Positions 8,971 to 18,186 of a stretch of 64,000 nt of DNA are shown here, piece by piece (position 1 is the first letter of the stretch; each line of letters begins with the position of its first letter). The notes below the pieces were generated by a model. It was not told the DNA's origin. It saw only the letters and a list, made by a program, of their open reading frames with translations, and did not search any database. Source of the DNA: a bacterium (GTDB lineage Bacteria; Auribacterota; UBA3054); contig JAFYXV010000009.1 in NCBI GenBank assembly GCA_017557885.1, forward strand, positions 62,001 to 126,000, written 5' to 3'. Position numbers and translations under genes: made by a program.

Positions 8971-10539
8971 CTACTGCCCGCAGGCTCTAAGTCCTTCCGC
9001 GGCTTTCCCGTATTCCGGATCGGAGCGCAGCGCCGCCTCAAAATAGGCCTTCGCCTCGGCGGTCTTCCCTTCCCTTAGGGTCATGTGCCCGAGGACCGTC
9101 AGGGCCGAAGGATCGGCGGGAGAAACGCTCAGTTCCTTGAAAGCCTGAGCCTTGGCCTCCTTGAACTGACCGGCCGTGTAAAGCATGACCGCCTTGGCGG
9201 AACAAACGCCTTTTTGGTTCGGGTTGAAAGCCCCCCACTTGTCGAAGGCTTTCAGGGCGTCCCGCAAAAGTTCCTTGTCCTCCGGCTTCTGCATGAACAT
9301 GGCGTACCTGACCTTGGCGAAGCCCTCGGCGATCGTCTGGTCCCATTCGTCGTTGGCGCTGAGTTTTTCCAGATTCTCCAGGGCCGCTTCCAGAAGCCCG
9401 TAGCGCATGGCCAGGTCGGAGGCGAAAAGCCTGGCTTCCCGGTACTCCCGGGAGGAGTTGGGGCTGCGGCTCAGGCGCGCCAGTTTGGCGGAATCCTGCG
9501 CCGCGGCGTAAGCCTCGCCGTATTCTCCCAGCTGGGTGTAGCGCCTGGCCAGCATCAGGGCGATGCGGCTGGCCGTTATGCCGGAAGTCATCTCCAGGCA
9601 ATCCCTGAGGTATTCGCAGGCTTCCTCCGCCCCTTCCTTGCTTTGCGGGCTGTAGAAGGCCAGCAGGTAGCGCAGGTCGAAGTCGTTTTTAAAGCGCGAC
9701 AGAGCTTTTTTCCAGACCCGGAGGGCGCCGTTGGTGTCGCCGGTCCGCAGCCTCAGGTCTCCCCAGGCCTGCCAATAGGTGTAGTTGAGCGGCAGCTTGA
9801 AAGTGAGAAGCTCGTAGCAAAGGTCGAATTCCCTGGGAGTGACGATCTCTCCGCCCTCCAGGACCGCCTTGGCCAATTCAAGCTGGGAAAGAAGGTTCGT
9901 GTCGGAAGAAAGGCGGCCCATGATCTTGATCTGGTTCTCGCTGAACCCTGAAGCCTCCGCTTCCTGTTCCATAAGCGCGCCAAGCTTCCGGGAGACCTGC
10001 CTGTAGTAGGGATCCAAGTCCTCGGGAGGCGTATACTCCAGTCTGACGTTCCTGGCCTGCTTTCTGGTCCTTTCGTAGGCCGCCAGGCAGTTGAAGAAAT
10101 TTGTCTGGATGATTATGGGCGAAGAGAATTTCAGGGCCTCCTTCAGATAAATGAGGCGCATCTTGTAATCGCTTTTCAAAGTCTCGTAGGCCTCCAGCTG
10201 GGCGGGGGCCTCCAGATCGTCCAGTTTGTGCCGCCAGAGAGTTATGAGCTTGTTGAGTTTTCCAAGCTGCTCCCGGTCGGCGACGGTCTTCTCTTTTTTC
10301 TTGGCAAGCTCCGCAGCCAGGGGCGTCAGATGGGCCAGGGCGCCCGTGTAGCCCCTTATCGCCTCCACGTAGAGCTTGGAATCCTCGTTTTCCATAGCGT
10401 ATTTGAGGCATTCGCAGACGTTGGAATAAACGTTCGCCGAAAGTTCTTCCGGAAGTTTGCTCCCGGCGGAGACGAAAGACGCGCCGACCAGCAAAAAGAG
10501 CAGGGCGCAAATGAATAGTCTGTTTAAGTTATAGCGCAT
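8971..10539 (-). CDS. Exported TPR-repeat protein
   Basis: 522 residues with an N-terminal signal peptide (LFICALLFLLVGASFVSAGS) and an otherwise helical, Ala/Leu/Glu-rich body. Repeated helix pairs in the last third resemble tetratricopeptide repeats, for example DPSALTVLGHMTLREGKTAEAKAYFEAALRSDPEYGKA near the C terminus (given here in part only as family evidence). TPR proteins act as scaffolds; no enzyme motif is visible. It is a single-gene unit with its own -10 six bases before the ATG and no ribosome-binding site. Confidence 0.75.
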   Translation of the reverse strand: MRYNLNRLFICALLFLLVGASFVSAGSKLPEELSANVYSNVCECLKYAMENEDSKLYVEAIRGYTGALAHLTPLAAELAKKKEKTVADREQLGKLNKLITLWRHKLDDLEAPAQLEAYETLKSDYKMRLIYLKEALKFSSPIIIQTNFFNCLAAYERTRKQARNVRLEYTPPEDLDPYYRQVSRKLGALMEQEAEASGFSENQIKIMGRLSSDTNLLSQLELAKAVLEGGEIVTPREFDLCYELLTFKLPLNYTYWQAWGDLRLRTGDTNGALRVWKKALSRFKNDFDLRYLLAFYSPQSKEGAEEACEYLRDCLEMTSGITASRIALMLARRYTQLGEYGEAYAAAQDSAKLARLSRSPNSSREYREARLFASDLAMRYGLLEAALENLEKLSANDEWDQTIAEGFAKVRYAMFMQKPEDKELLRDALKAFDKWGAFNPNQKGVCSAKAVMLYTAGQFKEAKAQAFKELSVSPADPSALTVLGHMTLREGKTAEAKAYFEAALRSDPEYGKAAEGLRACGQ

Positions 10540-10545
10540 ACAATT

Positions 10546-10556
10546 ATTTTAGCAAA
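10546..10556 (-). promoter_or_regulatory. Extended -10 promoter of the TPR gene
   Basis: Minus strand reads TTTGCTAAAAT, then six bases, then the ATG. The expected start of transcription coincides with the start codon, so the mRNA should be leaderless. Confidence 0.65.
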
Positions 10557-10622
10557 AACGACCCCGAAAGCGCTTGCTCCCGCGCTCCCGGAGGTCCTCC
10601 TCCCCCGCCGGGAAAAGAAGCG

Positions 10623-10651
10623 TTGACAAAAAAGACCTGATTTAGTACGCT
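10623..10651 (+). promoter_or_regulatory. Probable promoter of the HU-argC operon
   Basis: TTGACA at 10623-10628 is a consensus -35. A 17-base spacer leads to TACGCT at 10646-10651, a weak -10. An AT-rich leader of about 55 bases follows, ending in a strong AAGGAG ribosome-binding site before the HU start. Confidence 0.55.
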
Positions 10652-10711
10652 TTATATCCAATTAAAACCATTATCACTTAACATCTTATCCATTAAATCT
10701 AAGGAGATCAA

Positions 10712-11008
10712 ATGAAGAACACCATCACTAAAGAAGACCTTATTACCAAAGTTGCGGAAAAATCCAGCCAGCCCAAAGACGTCGTGAGAGTCGTCATCCA
10801 GGAAACCTTTGACTCCATCTGCGACTATCTGGTGGAAGGCAACCGTCTTGAACTCCGTCGCTTCGGCGTTTTCTCTGTCAAGACCAGACGCCCCAGGATC
10901 GGCCGCAATCCCAACGCTCCTGAGAAAAACATCCAGATCCCCTCTTCTAAAGTGGCTGTCTTCAAATCCAGCATCATTTTGAAAAAGATGGTCCAGAAAA
11001 CCAAATAA
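10712..11008 (+). CDS. HU/IHF family DNA-binding protein
   Basis: Nucleoid-associated dimeric DNA-bending protein. The 98 residues begin ITKEDLITKVAEKSSQPKDVVR (helical dimerisation part). They contain LELRRFGVFSVKTRRPRIGRNPNAPEK, where RFGVF and the GRNP turn are the DNA-intercalating beta-arm signature of the HU/IHF family. It opens the operon that continues with argC 11 bases later. HU and IHF cannot be separated from sequence alone. Confidence 0.93.
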   Translation: MKNTITKEDLITKVAEKSSQPKDVVRVVIQETFDSICDYLVEGNRLELRRFGVFSVKTRRPRIGRNPNAPEKNIQIPSSKVAVFKSSIILKKMVQKTK

Positions 11009-11019
11009 ATCCGACTGAA

Positions 11020-12051
11020 ATGACTGAGAATAAAAAGGTGAAGGTCGCCGTCTGCGGCGCTTCAGGCTACACCGGCAGAGAACTGCTCCTGAGACTTCTG
11101 CGCCATCCCGGCGTGGAAGTCGCAGGGCTGGCCCACGGGCCCAGCTCCGAAGACTGCTCCATGCCGGATCTCTTCCCGGAGTTCAGCAATCTTTGCGAAC
11201 TGCCCGTCCTGGGCGTGGACGCCCTTATGGAAAAGAAACCCGACGCCGTGTTCCTGGCGCTCCCCCACGGAGCCGCCGCCCCCATAGCCAAGGAGCTTCT
11301 CGCGAAAGGCCTCAAAGTCATCGACTTCTCCGCCGATTACCGCCTGAAGGACCCCGCGGTCTATGAGCAATGGTACAAGGTCGAGCACTGCGACAGGGAA
11401 AACCTGAAGAAAGCCGTTTACGGACTCTGCGAATGGTACCGGGAGGACATTAAGAATGCCTCGCTGGTGGCCGTTCCCGGCTGTTACGTCACCAGCGCCC
11501 TCATCCCGCTTATTCCCCTGCTCAGGGACAAAGTCATTTCCCCGGAAAACATCATAATCGACTCCAAAAGCGGGATCAGCGGCGCCGGCAAAAAGCTGAC
11601 GCCGCAGGTCCACTACTGCGAATCCGCTGAATCTTTCAAAGCCTACGGCATGTTCAGGCACCGCCATACTCCCGAAATAGACCAGGAGCTCACTTTCGCC
11701 GCCGGGGAAGATGTCAGCGTGACCTTCACCCCGCATCTTCTGCCGATCATAAGGGGCATCCTTTCCACGATCTATGTCAGGCTTTTGCCCGGCAAAAGCA
11801 AAGAGGATCTCAAGGCCTCCTGGGAGAAGGCTTACAAGAACGAATTTTTCATGCGCTTGAGAGCGGAAGGCACTTCCGTTGAGATAAGGCACATTGTCAA
11901 CACCAATTTCTGCGACATGTCTTTCGCCGCCAGCGGCGACAGGGTCATCATAACCTCCGCCCTGGACAATTTGGTGAAAGGCGCTTCCGGCGCCGCGCTG
12001 CAGAATTTTAACATCATGTTCGGTTTCCCCGAACGCTTCGGCCTGGTTTAA
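11020..12051 (+). CDS. argC: N-acetyl-gamma-glutamyl-phosphate reductase
   Basis: NADP-dependent third step of arginine synthesis, reducing N-acetylglutamyl phosphate to the semialdehyde. The 343 residues show the Rossmann start VAVCGASGYTGRELLRL-type motif. LALPHGAAA follows, then catalytic Cys in VAVPGCYVTSA at about residue 155, and a His-rich MFRHRHTPEI segment. No other arginine gene is in the window. It sits between HU and gltX with a one-base gap to gltX, so it is co-transcribed with translation genes. Confidence 0.95.
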   Translation: MTENKKVKVAVCGASGYTGRELLLRLLRHPGVEVAGLAHGPSSEDCSMPDLFPEFSNLCELPVLGVDALMEKKPDAVFLALPHGAAAPIAKELLAKGLKVIDFSADYRLKDPAVYEQWYKVEHCDRENLKKAVYGLCEWYREDIKNASLVAVPGCYVTSALIPLIPLLRDKVISPENIIIDSKSGISGAGKKLTPQVHYCESAESFKAYGMFRHRHTPEIDQELTFAAGEDVSVTFTPHLLPIIRGILSTIYVRLLPGKSKEDLKASWEKAYKNEFFMRLRAEGTSVEIRHIVNTNFCDMSFAASGDRVIITSALDNLVKGASGAALQNFNIMFGFPERFGLV

Positions 12052-12052
12052 A

Positions 12053-13516
12053 ATGAAATACCGCGTGCGTTTCGCTCCCAGCCCGACGGGCATGCTCCAC
12101 CTCGGAGGCGCCCGCACGGCTCTTTTCAACTATCTCTTCGCCCGTCACTGCGGCGGAGATTTTCTTTTGAGAATAGAAGACACCGACAGAGCCCGCTTCC
12201 AGGAAGCGGCCCTGGAAGACATAACGAAAAGCTTGCATTGGCTCGGCCTGGAATGGGATGAAGGCGTCATGAAGGGCGGAGACTGCGGCCCTTACTTCCA
12301 GTCCGAAAGATTAGACATCTACAAGAAATACGTCGATCAGCTCCTTGAGACCGGCCACGCCTACAAGTGCTACTGCAGCGAGGAAGAGCTCGCGGCCCAG
12401 AGAGAGGAGGCCAAGGAGAAAGGCCTCTCCGTCCAGGGTTACGACGGCCGCTGCTCCAGGCTGACGCCGGAAGAAATTAAAAAGTTTGAAGACGAAGGGC
12501 GGATACCCACCGTGCGCTTCAAGATGCCGAAGACCGGGACTACCTCCTTCACCGACGCGATCCGCGGCGAAGTGACCTACCAGAACGACCAGCAGACCGA
12601 CTTCATCATCCTTAAAGCGGACGGATATCCGACCTACCATCTGGCCAACATCGTGGACGACCACCTGATGGGCATCACCCACGTCATGCGCGGCGACGAA
12701 TGGATCTCTTCGACGCCGAAACACATCTGCCTCTACGAGGCTTTCGGCTGGACTCCCCCGACCTTCGCGCATCTGCCGGTCATCCTTAAGCCGGGCGGAG
12801 GCGGAAAGCTCTCCAAAAGGGACGGCGACGTCTCGGTCTTCCAGTACAAGGAAAAAGGCTATCTGCCCGAGGCCCTCGTGAACTTCCTGGCGCTCCTGGG
12901 CTGGGCTTATTCCGAGGATCAGGAGATCGTCACCGTGGACGAAATGATAAAGGCCTTCAGCCTCGAGCACATCAACAAAGCCGGCGCCCAGTTCCACGTT
13001 GAGAAACTGAACTGGATGAACGGCGAATACATCAGGAAACTCACGGTGGAGGATCTTACCGGGCGCTGCTGGCCGTACCTTGTCAGCGCAGGCCTTGTCA
13101 AGGAAGATCAGGACAAGAGTTCCCTTCACTACATCATGAGCCTGCTGCAGCCCAGACTGGTTTTGCTTACGGATTGCGTCGACATGATCTCCTATTTCCT
13201 GAAAGACGAGATCGATTACAACGAAGCAGACGTCAGGAAGATCCTGAAAAAGGAAGGCGTAAAGGAAAATCTTGCCGCATTGCGCCCCGTGCTGGCGGAA
13301 AACGATTTCTCGCCGGAAAGCCTGGACAAGGCCATCCATGAATTCATGCAGGCAAAAGAGCTCTCCCCCAAGAAAGTGCTGCAGCCCCTCAGGGTGGCGG
13401 TCACCGGCCGCTCCTGCAGCCCGGGCATGTTCGAGACTCTCTTCGCCCTGGGCAAAGAAAAAACGCTGAAACGCCTGGACTACGCCGTTGCCGAATTAAC
13501 CGATACGGAAGCCTGA
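12053..13516 (+). CDS. gltX: Glutamyl-tRNA synthetase
   Basis: Class I aminoacyl-tRNA synthetase charging tRNA-Glu. The 487 residues open with RVRFAPSPTGMLHLGGART, the HIGH-type motif. KLSKRDGDVSV at about residue 255 is the KMSKS-type motif. A helical anticodon-binding domain forms the last third. Length fits the bacterial family. The cognate tRNA-Glu(TTC) gene lies about 9 kb downstream on the same strand. Confidence 0.97.
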   Translation: MKYRVRFAPSPTGMLHLGGARTALFNYLFARHCGGDFLLRIEDTDRARFQEAALEDITKSLHWLGLEWDEGVMKGGDCGPYFQSERLDIYKKYVDQLLETGHAYKCYCSEEELAAQREEAKEKGLSVQGYDGRCSRLTPEEIKKFEDEGRIPTVRFKMPKTGTTSFTDAIRGEVTYQNDQQTDFIILKADGYPTYHLANIVDDHLMGITHVMRGDEWISSTPKHICLYEAFGWTPPTFAHLPVILKPGGGGKLSKRDGDVSVFQYKEKGYLPEALVNFLALLGWAYSEDQEIVTVDEMIKAFSLEHINKAGAQFHVEKLNWMNGEYIRKLTVEDLTGRCWPYLVSAGLVKEDQDKSSLHYIMSLLQPRLVLLTDCVDMISYFLKDEIDYNEADVRKILKKEGVKENLAALRPVLAENDFSPESLDKAIHEFMQAKELSPKKVLQPLRVAVTGRSCSPGMFETLFALGKEKTLKRLDYAVAELTDTEA

Positions 13517-13521
13517 TAAAA

Positions 13522-14895
13522 ATGCTGACCGTCGCTCTCGCTGGACGCCCCAACGTGGGGAAATCCATTCTCTTCAACAGGCTTTCGGGCAAAAGGCTCG
13601 CCATCGTTGAGGAGACCAGCGGCGTAACCCGCGACAGGCTTTACGCCACGGTGACCCACGACGACGTTTCCTTCCGGCTCATCGACACCGGCGGCCTGGT
13701 GACTGACCCGGACGCTTTGGAAAAACAGATAACCACCCAGACGGAAGCCGCCGTTAAGGAAGCCGACCTCATACTCTTCGTAGTCAGCGCCCAGGACGGC
13801 CGCACGCCCATGGACGACGTGGTGGCCTCCCGGCTCCGGCGCACCGGCAAGGAAGTCTGGCTCGTCATCAACAAAGCGGACAACGAAAAATTTAAAAACG
13901 CCTGGGCCGATTTCTGCTCCTATGAATTCTCCCCCAGCGTCACCATTTCCGCCATGCACGCCATCGGCACCGACGACCTCCTGGACCGTCTGCTGAAGAA
14001 AGCCTCGCATTTTTCGGAAACAGGCGAAACGCCTGAGGAGGAAGCGCCGGAAAAGCCCAAGGACGTTGCTTTCTCCATCGCCTTCGTGGGCAAACCCAAC
14101 GCCGGAAAATCCTCCCTGCTGAACGCCCTGGCTGGCTATGAGCGCGCCATAGTAAGCGACATCCCCGGAACCACCAGGGACAACGTGGACACCGTGATCG
14201 ACTGGCAGTACAAAAACAGATCCGGCGAAACGAAAAGCAAGAAGATCCTTCTGGTGGACACCGCCGGCATAAGGCGCAAAAGATCCATCGACACCAAACT
14301 GGAGGTCTTCTCCGTCTCCCGCTCCGAAGCCGCCATCAAAAGGGCCAACGTCTGCGTGCTTTTGATAGACGCCACCGCCGGGATCTCCGTGACGGATAAA
14401 AAGATCGCCGCCACCATAGCCGCCGCCGGACGCCCCTGCGTCATCGGCGTGAACAAGTGGGACCTCATGAAAGGCAAGACCGACCGGGCGGCCTACCTGG
14501 GCTGGCTCAGAAACGAACTGCCTTTCCTCGCCTACGCCCCCATGATCCTCATCTCCGCCAAGGAAAAGCAAAACATCCCGGCCCTGATGAGCGAGACCAT
14601 GAAGATCTACGCGGCCGTTTCGAAGAAGATCAGCACCGGCCTTTTGAACAGAGCCATAAGGGAGGCCATGGAAAAGCAAAGCCCGGCCGCCTTGCAGGGC
14701 AAGAGGCTGAAATTCTACTACGCCACCCAGACCGACAGGGAGCCGCCGACTTTTCTGCTCTTCGTCAACGACCCCGGCCTGGTGATGGGCTCTTACGAAA
14801 CGTATCTGAAGAAAGCCCTGCGCGCTTCCCTGAAATTGGAAGGCGCGCCGCTCAGTCTCGAGTGGAAAGCCAGGGAATCCCAATACCATGATTGA
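13522..14895 (+). CDS. der: Ribosome-assembly GTPase Der (EngA)
   Basis: Tandem-GTPase factor for 50S subunit maturation. The 457 residues hold two G domains: GRPNVGKSILFNRL (G1 near residue 8), DTGG and NKAD in the first; GKPNAGKSSLLNAL, DTAGIRRK and NKWD in the second. A C-terminal KH-like domain follows from about residue 360. The double G domain is unique to Der. It starts five bases after gltX. Confidence 0.97.
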   Translation: MLTVALAGRPNVGKSILFNRLSGKRLAIVEETSGVTRDRLYATVTHDDVSFRLIDTGGLVTDPDALEKQITTQTEAAVKEADLILFVVSAQDGRTPMDDVVASRLRRTGKEVWLVINKADNEKFKNAWADFCSYEFSPSVTISAMHAIGTDDLLDRLLKKASHFSETGETPEEEAPEKPKDVAFSIAFVGKPNAGKSSLLNALAGYERAIVSDIPGTTRDNVDTVIDWQYKNRSGETKSKKILLVDTAGIRRKRSIDTKLEVFSVSRSEAAIKRANVCVLLIDATAGISVTDKKIAATIAAAGRPCVIGVNKWDLMKGKTDRAAYLGWLRNELPFLAYAPMILISAKEKQNIPALMSETMKIYAAVSKKISTGLLNRAIREAMEKQSPAALQGKRLKFYYATQTDREPPTFLLFVNDPGLVMGSYETYLKKALRASLKLEGAPLSLEWKARESQYHD

Positions 14896-14898
14896 ATT

Positions 14899-15438
14899 AT
14901 GCTTCTGGCAGTCATCGCGTATCTAATAGGATCCATGCCCCTGGGCTTTCTTCTGCGCCGCGCCAACGTCCTTCACGTCCCCGCCGCCGCGCTCTCCATA
15001 AGCGCCGACCTTTTTACGGGCGTTCTGGTCGCCGCGGTCCTGCCGAAGCTGCCTTATTTGACGGCCCGCTTCGGGCTGGGGCTTCTGGCATATCCCCTGG
15101 CGAACGAAGCCCAGCTGGGCGCCTGCGCCCTCATCTGCGCCGCCCTGGGGCATTATTTTTCCGTTTACATCTGCGGCTGGGGGGGCCTCGGCACCGCCCT
15201 CATAATGGGAGGCTTTCTGATCCTCACGCCCTACGCCGCGCTCTGGGCCTTCGCCGTCACCGGCTTTGTGCTGCTTGTGACCCGCAGGATGAAATACGCT
15301 TCGCTGGCGGGCGGACTGGCTCTGCCTTTTTTGGTGCGCTGTTTCTACCCCCTGGATTTCATATATCTTGGCGCGGCCCTGATCTGCGCCCTTCTGCTTG
15401 TCTTCACCCACACCAGCTTCCTGAGGGACCGGGCATGA
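14899..15438 (+). CDS. Divergent PlsY-like membrane protein
   Basis: 179 residues with about five transmembrane helices. It aligns by eye with PlsY, which acylates glycerol 3-phosphate from acyl phosphate: AYLIGSMPLGFLL at the N terminus and LGHYFSVYICGWGGLGTAL in the middle. Two catalytic motifs are altered. The GSGNxGATN loop is missing after the first helix, and KGGKGVAT has become WGGLGTAL without either lysine. It is therefore a divergent or catalytically altered PlsY homologue. The der-plsY neighbourhood is common and supports the origin. Its stop overlaps the ybeY start (ATGA). Confidence 0.65.
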   Translation: MLLAVIAYLIGSMPLGFLLRRANVLHVPAAALSISADLFTGVLVAAVLPKLPYLTARFGLGLLAYPLANEAQLGACALICAALGHYFSVYICGWGGLGTALIMGGFLILTPYAALWAFAVTGFVLLVTRRMKYASLAGGLALPFLVRCFYPLDFIYLGAALICALLLVFTHTSFLRDRA

Positions 15439-15908
15439 AAAATCATCCGCGCTATCTCGTCAACGTGATCAACCGCCAGCGGCTCGTCAAGATCTCGGAG
15501 CTGAAGATCAGGGAGCTTGTTTGCCACGTCCTGGGCGAAGAAAAAGCGCCCAGCGTCATGGGCATGAACGTCATGCTGGTCAGGGATCCCGTGATCAGAC
15601 GCTATCACAAAGAATTCATGAACATAGACACTGCCACGGACTGCATAAGCTTCCCTCCCGAAGGCCTGGAGGAGGCCAACGTTCTGGAGCCCGCCTGCGG
15701 AGACTGCATCATCAGCGTGGACCACGCCCTTTCCTACGCCCTTGAAAACGACATTCTTTTCGCGGAGGAGATCGCGCGCTACGCCGTGCACTGCACCCTG
15801 CACTGCCTGGGCTACGACGATCTCAGGCCCGCCAACCGCCGCCGCATGTTTGCCGCCCAGGAGAAATACGTCCTGTACTGGAAAACTAATCTCTACACCA
15901 CAAAATAA
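15435..15908 (+). CDS. ybeY: Endoribonuclease YbeY
   Basis: Metal-dependent RNase of 16S rRNA maturation and ribosome quality control. The 157-residue reading starting at 15435 (MKNHPRYLVNV) contains DTATDCISFP (family TDVLSFP) and the metal region HCTLHCLGYDD. The first two His of the HGxLHLxGYDH motif are present, but the third is Asp. Some other lineages also lack the third His. The reading frame is open further upstream, but the ATG that overlaps the plsY-like stop (ATGA) fits the family length. The stop overlaps the next gene's ATG by one base. Confidence 0.88.
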   Translation: MKNHPRYLVNVINRQRLVKISELKIRELVCHVLGEEKAPSVMGMNVMLVRDPVIRRYHKEFMNIDTATDCISFPPEGLEEANVLEPACGDCIISVDHALSYALENDILFAEEIARYAVHCTLHCLGYDDLRPANRRRMFAAQEKYVLYWKTNLYTTK

Positions 15909-17308
15909 TGGATCCTTCCTTACAAAACTTTCTAGATCATCTGCACTCGCTGAATCTCCATGACCTGGCGGACGCTATCGCCACGAACAATCTGGAATAT
16001 GTTAATCTGGTGCTCTCGGACGTCCCGAAACCGTTTGAGAAGATCTTGAACTCGCCGGAGCCTTTTATCCTGCTTGGCCTTTGGGTCGTCATGTTCCTTG
16101 GCTGCATCTACGCCACCGCCGCCAGCACCGCCGCCAACCACCTGACGATAAAGGATCTCATAGAGGACGAGCACATCGGGACCGATTTCATCAATTCCTG
16201 GCTGAAATACGCCGACAGGATCAGGGTCTCGCTTTACATTCTCCAGGCCGTCGCTCTTATCTACATGACCAGCTGCGTCAACTGGTTCTTCGACGCCTTC
16301 GTCGTCATGCCCTGGCTGCAGGAACTCGGGCTCGGGGTGCTCCTCCTTCTGTTCGTGCTTGTCTTCGCTTCCTGCGTCCCGTGGTTCGTCGGCGTTCATT
16401 TTAAGAAAGACATTCCCATAAAGCATTTCGGCTTCCTGAAATTCATCTCCAACGTCATGCGCCCCGTCAACGGCTTCTGCCTCTTCCTGACGAGGAAAGT
16501 CGTCAAGGGCGCCGGCTATGACATAACCGAGGAGGAGGTCCTCGCCAAATCCAACGACGTCGAGGAGCTCCTGAAGGACGAAAGCGAGAAGAAGATCGAC
16601 GAGAACGAGCACGAGATGCTCCAGTCAGTCTTCGCTTTCGGCGACACGATAGCCAGGGAAGTCATGACTCCCCGCCCGGTGGTGTGCGCCGTTGAGGAAA
16701 ACGTTCCCGGCAAGGAAGCCGTAAAGGCAGCCATAAAAGACGGACATATGCGCATACCTGTTTACAGCGGGACGATCGACAACATCATAGGCATTTTGCA
16801 CATCAAGGACGTCATGGACAAATGGAGCGAGGGTGAACCCCTTCCCTCGCTTTCAGCCGTCGTAAGGAAGCCCTACTTTATCCCCGAGACAAAACGCGTC
16901 GCTGAGCTTTTGATCGAGATGCGCAAGACCAACACGCAGATCGCCGTCGTCGTCGACGAATACGGCGGCATGGCCGGCATCATCACCGCCACCGACATCA
17001 TCAGCGAGATCGTCGGCGAAATGCCGGAGGAAAACATCGACCCCGAGGCGCCCGAAGTCTTGAAGATCGACGAAACGACTTACGAGATGGCCGGCACCGT
17101 CCTCGTGGACGACCTCAACGACATGCTGGAACTGAACCTGCCGGATGACGAGAGTTTCGACTCGATCGGCGGATACGCCCTTTACAAACTCGGCCACCTT
17201 CCCGTGGAAGGCGAGGAAGTGAAGATCCCGGCGGGAAGTTTGAAGATCCTGAAGATCATAAACAACCGAATTGAAAAACTTCAACTCAAACTGAAGAAAA
17301 ATGAGTGA
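15908..17308 (+). CDS. CNNM/CorC-type membrane protein with CBS pair (hemolysin family)
   Basis: 466 residues. The N-terminal third is hydrophobic with about four transmembrane helices (DUF21/CNNM-like). A CBS pair follows, with VMTPRPVVCAVEENVPG, HMRIPVYSGTIDNIIGILHIKDVMD and IAVVVDEYGGMAGIITATDIISEIVGE (partial family motifs). A CorC_HlyC domain closes the C terminus. The family is linked to magnesium/cobalt efflux or tolerance. The ybeY-CorC arrangement is widespread and supports the call. Confidence 0.88.
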   Translation: MDPSLQNFLDHLHSLNLHDLADAIATNNLEYVNLVLSDVPKPFEKILNSPEPFILLGLWVVMFLGCIYATAASTAANHLTIKDLIEDEHIGTDFINSWLKYADRIRVSLYILQAVALIYMTSCVNWFFDAFVVMPWLQELGLGVLLLLFVLVFASCVPWFVGVHFKKDIPIKHFGFLKFISNVMRPVNGFCLFLTRKVVKGAGYDITEEEVLAKSNDVEELLKDESEKKIDENEHEMLQSVFAFGDTIAREVMTPRPVVCAVEENVPGKEAVKAAIKDGHMRIPVYSGTIDNIIGILHIKDVMDKWSEGEPLPSLSAVVRKPYFIPETKRVAELLIEMRKTNTQIAVVVDEYGGMAGIITATDIISEIVGEMPEENIDPEAPEVLKIDETTYEMAGTVLVDDLNDMLELNLPDDESFDSIGGYALYKLGHLPVEGEEVKIPAGSLKILKIINNRIEKLQLKLKKNE

Positions 17309-18143
17309 AAGACCGATAGTCGCCCTGATCTACGATTTTGACAAGACTCTTTGCACAAAAGACATGCAGGAGTACGCCTTTATTCCCAGTTTGGGAATGG
17401 ATTCCATCACCTTCTGGAAAGAGGTCAACGACTTCGCCAGTAAAAACCAGATGGATCCGATCCTGGCCTACATGTTCATGATGACAAAGATGGCCAGGGG
17501 CAAAGTTCTCCTTACCAAAAACGTCCTGAGAGAACAGGGAAAGACCGTGGAGCTTTTGCCCGGCATTCCCGAGTGGTTCTCCAAGATCCGGGAATTCGGC
17601 GAAACCGAAGGCGTACGAATCGAGCACTACATCGTCTCCTCGGGCTTGACTCAGATCATCTTAGGCACCGGGCTCGCTGATGAATTTTCCGGCATCTACG
17701 CCAGCGAATTCCTCTACGACGAGAACGGTGTGCCCATCTGGCCCGGCCTCGCTTTGAACTACACCTCTAAAACGCAGTTCATCTTCAGGATCAACAAAGG
17801 CATCCGCGACATTACGGAAGCGAAAGCCCTGAACAGTTTCACACCGCAAAGCGAACGCCGCATCCCCTACCGCAACATGATCTACATTGGCGACGGGCTC
17901 ACCGACGTTCCCTGCATGAAGCTTGTGAAACTGAACGGCGGCCGCTCCATCGGCGTCTATCAGGGCGACGACGACTCCCAGGTCTGCGACCTCATCCGCC
18001 ATGACAGAGTGAATTACATTACCAGGGCCGACTACCGTTTTGACCAGGAACTGGCCAGCATTGTCAAAAAACTCATCGTCAGCATCAAAAAAGAAGAGGA
18101 ACTGGAGGACATAACCAAGCTCCATCAAAGCAAAGCCCTTTGA
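17301..18143 (+). CDS. HAD-superfamily phosphatase, SerB-like
   Basis: 280 residues. HAD motif I is ALIYDFDKTLC with the nucleophile Asp near residue 14. Motif II is around HYIVSSGLTQII, and the C-terminal motif IV is MIYIGDGLTDVPCM. This pattern matches the phosphoserine phosphatase-like (IB) branch. The cap region between residues 30 and 100 is helical. The substrate is unknown. The start overlaps the end of the CorC-like gene by eight bases. Confidence 0.82.
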   Translation: MSERPIVALIYDFDKTLCTKDMQEYAFIPSLGMDSITFWKEVNDFASKNQMDPILAYMFMMTKMARGKVLLTKNVLREQGKTVELLPGIPEWFSKIREFGETEGVRIEHYIVSSGLTQIILGTGLADEFSGIYASEFLYDENGVPIWPGLALNYTSKTQFIFRINKGIRDITEAKALNSFTPQSERRIPYRNMIYIGDGLTDVPCMKLVKLNGGRSIGVYQGDDDSQVCDLIRHDRVNYITRADYRFDQELASIVKKLIVSIKKEEELEDITKLHQSKAL

Positions 18144-18145
18144 GA

Positions 18146-18156
18146 TTTGCTATAAT
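18146..18156 (+). promoter_or_regulatory. Extended -10 promoter of nrdR
   Basis: TTTGCTATAAT lies in the gap after the HAD gene, about 30 bases before the nrdR ATG. No ribosome-binding site precedes that ATG. It lets nrdR and the following genes be expressed separately from the HU operon. Confidence 0.65.
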
Positions 18157-18186
18157 CATTAAGATAAAACCACCAAATATTGTATT

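Noticed and set aside
10560-10622. GC-rich gap with CCCGG...CCGGG complementarity between the TPR gene and HU, considered as a terminator or regulatory RNA
   Set aside because: The loop is long, there is no T run, and both flanking genes are transcribed away from it.
14892-15434. In-frame extension upstream of ybeY, giving a 338-residue reading
   Set aside because: The extension is Arg/Pro-rich, lies out of frame over the plsY-like gene and has no YbeY similarity. The ATG overlapping the plsY-like stop gives the normal length.
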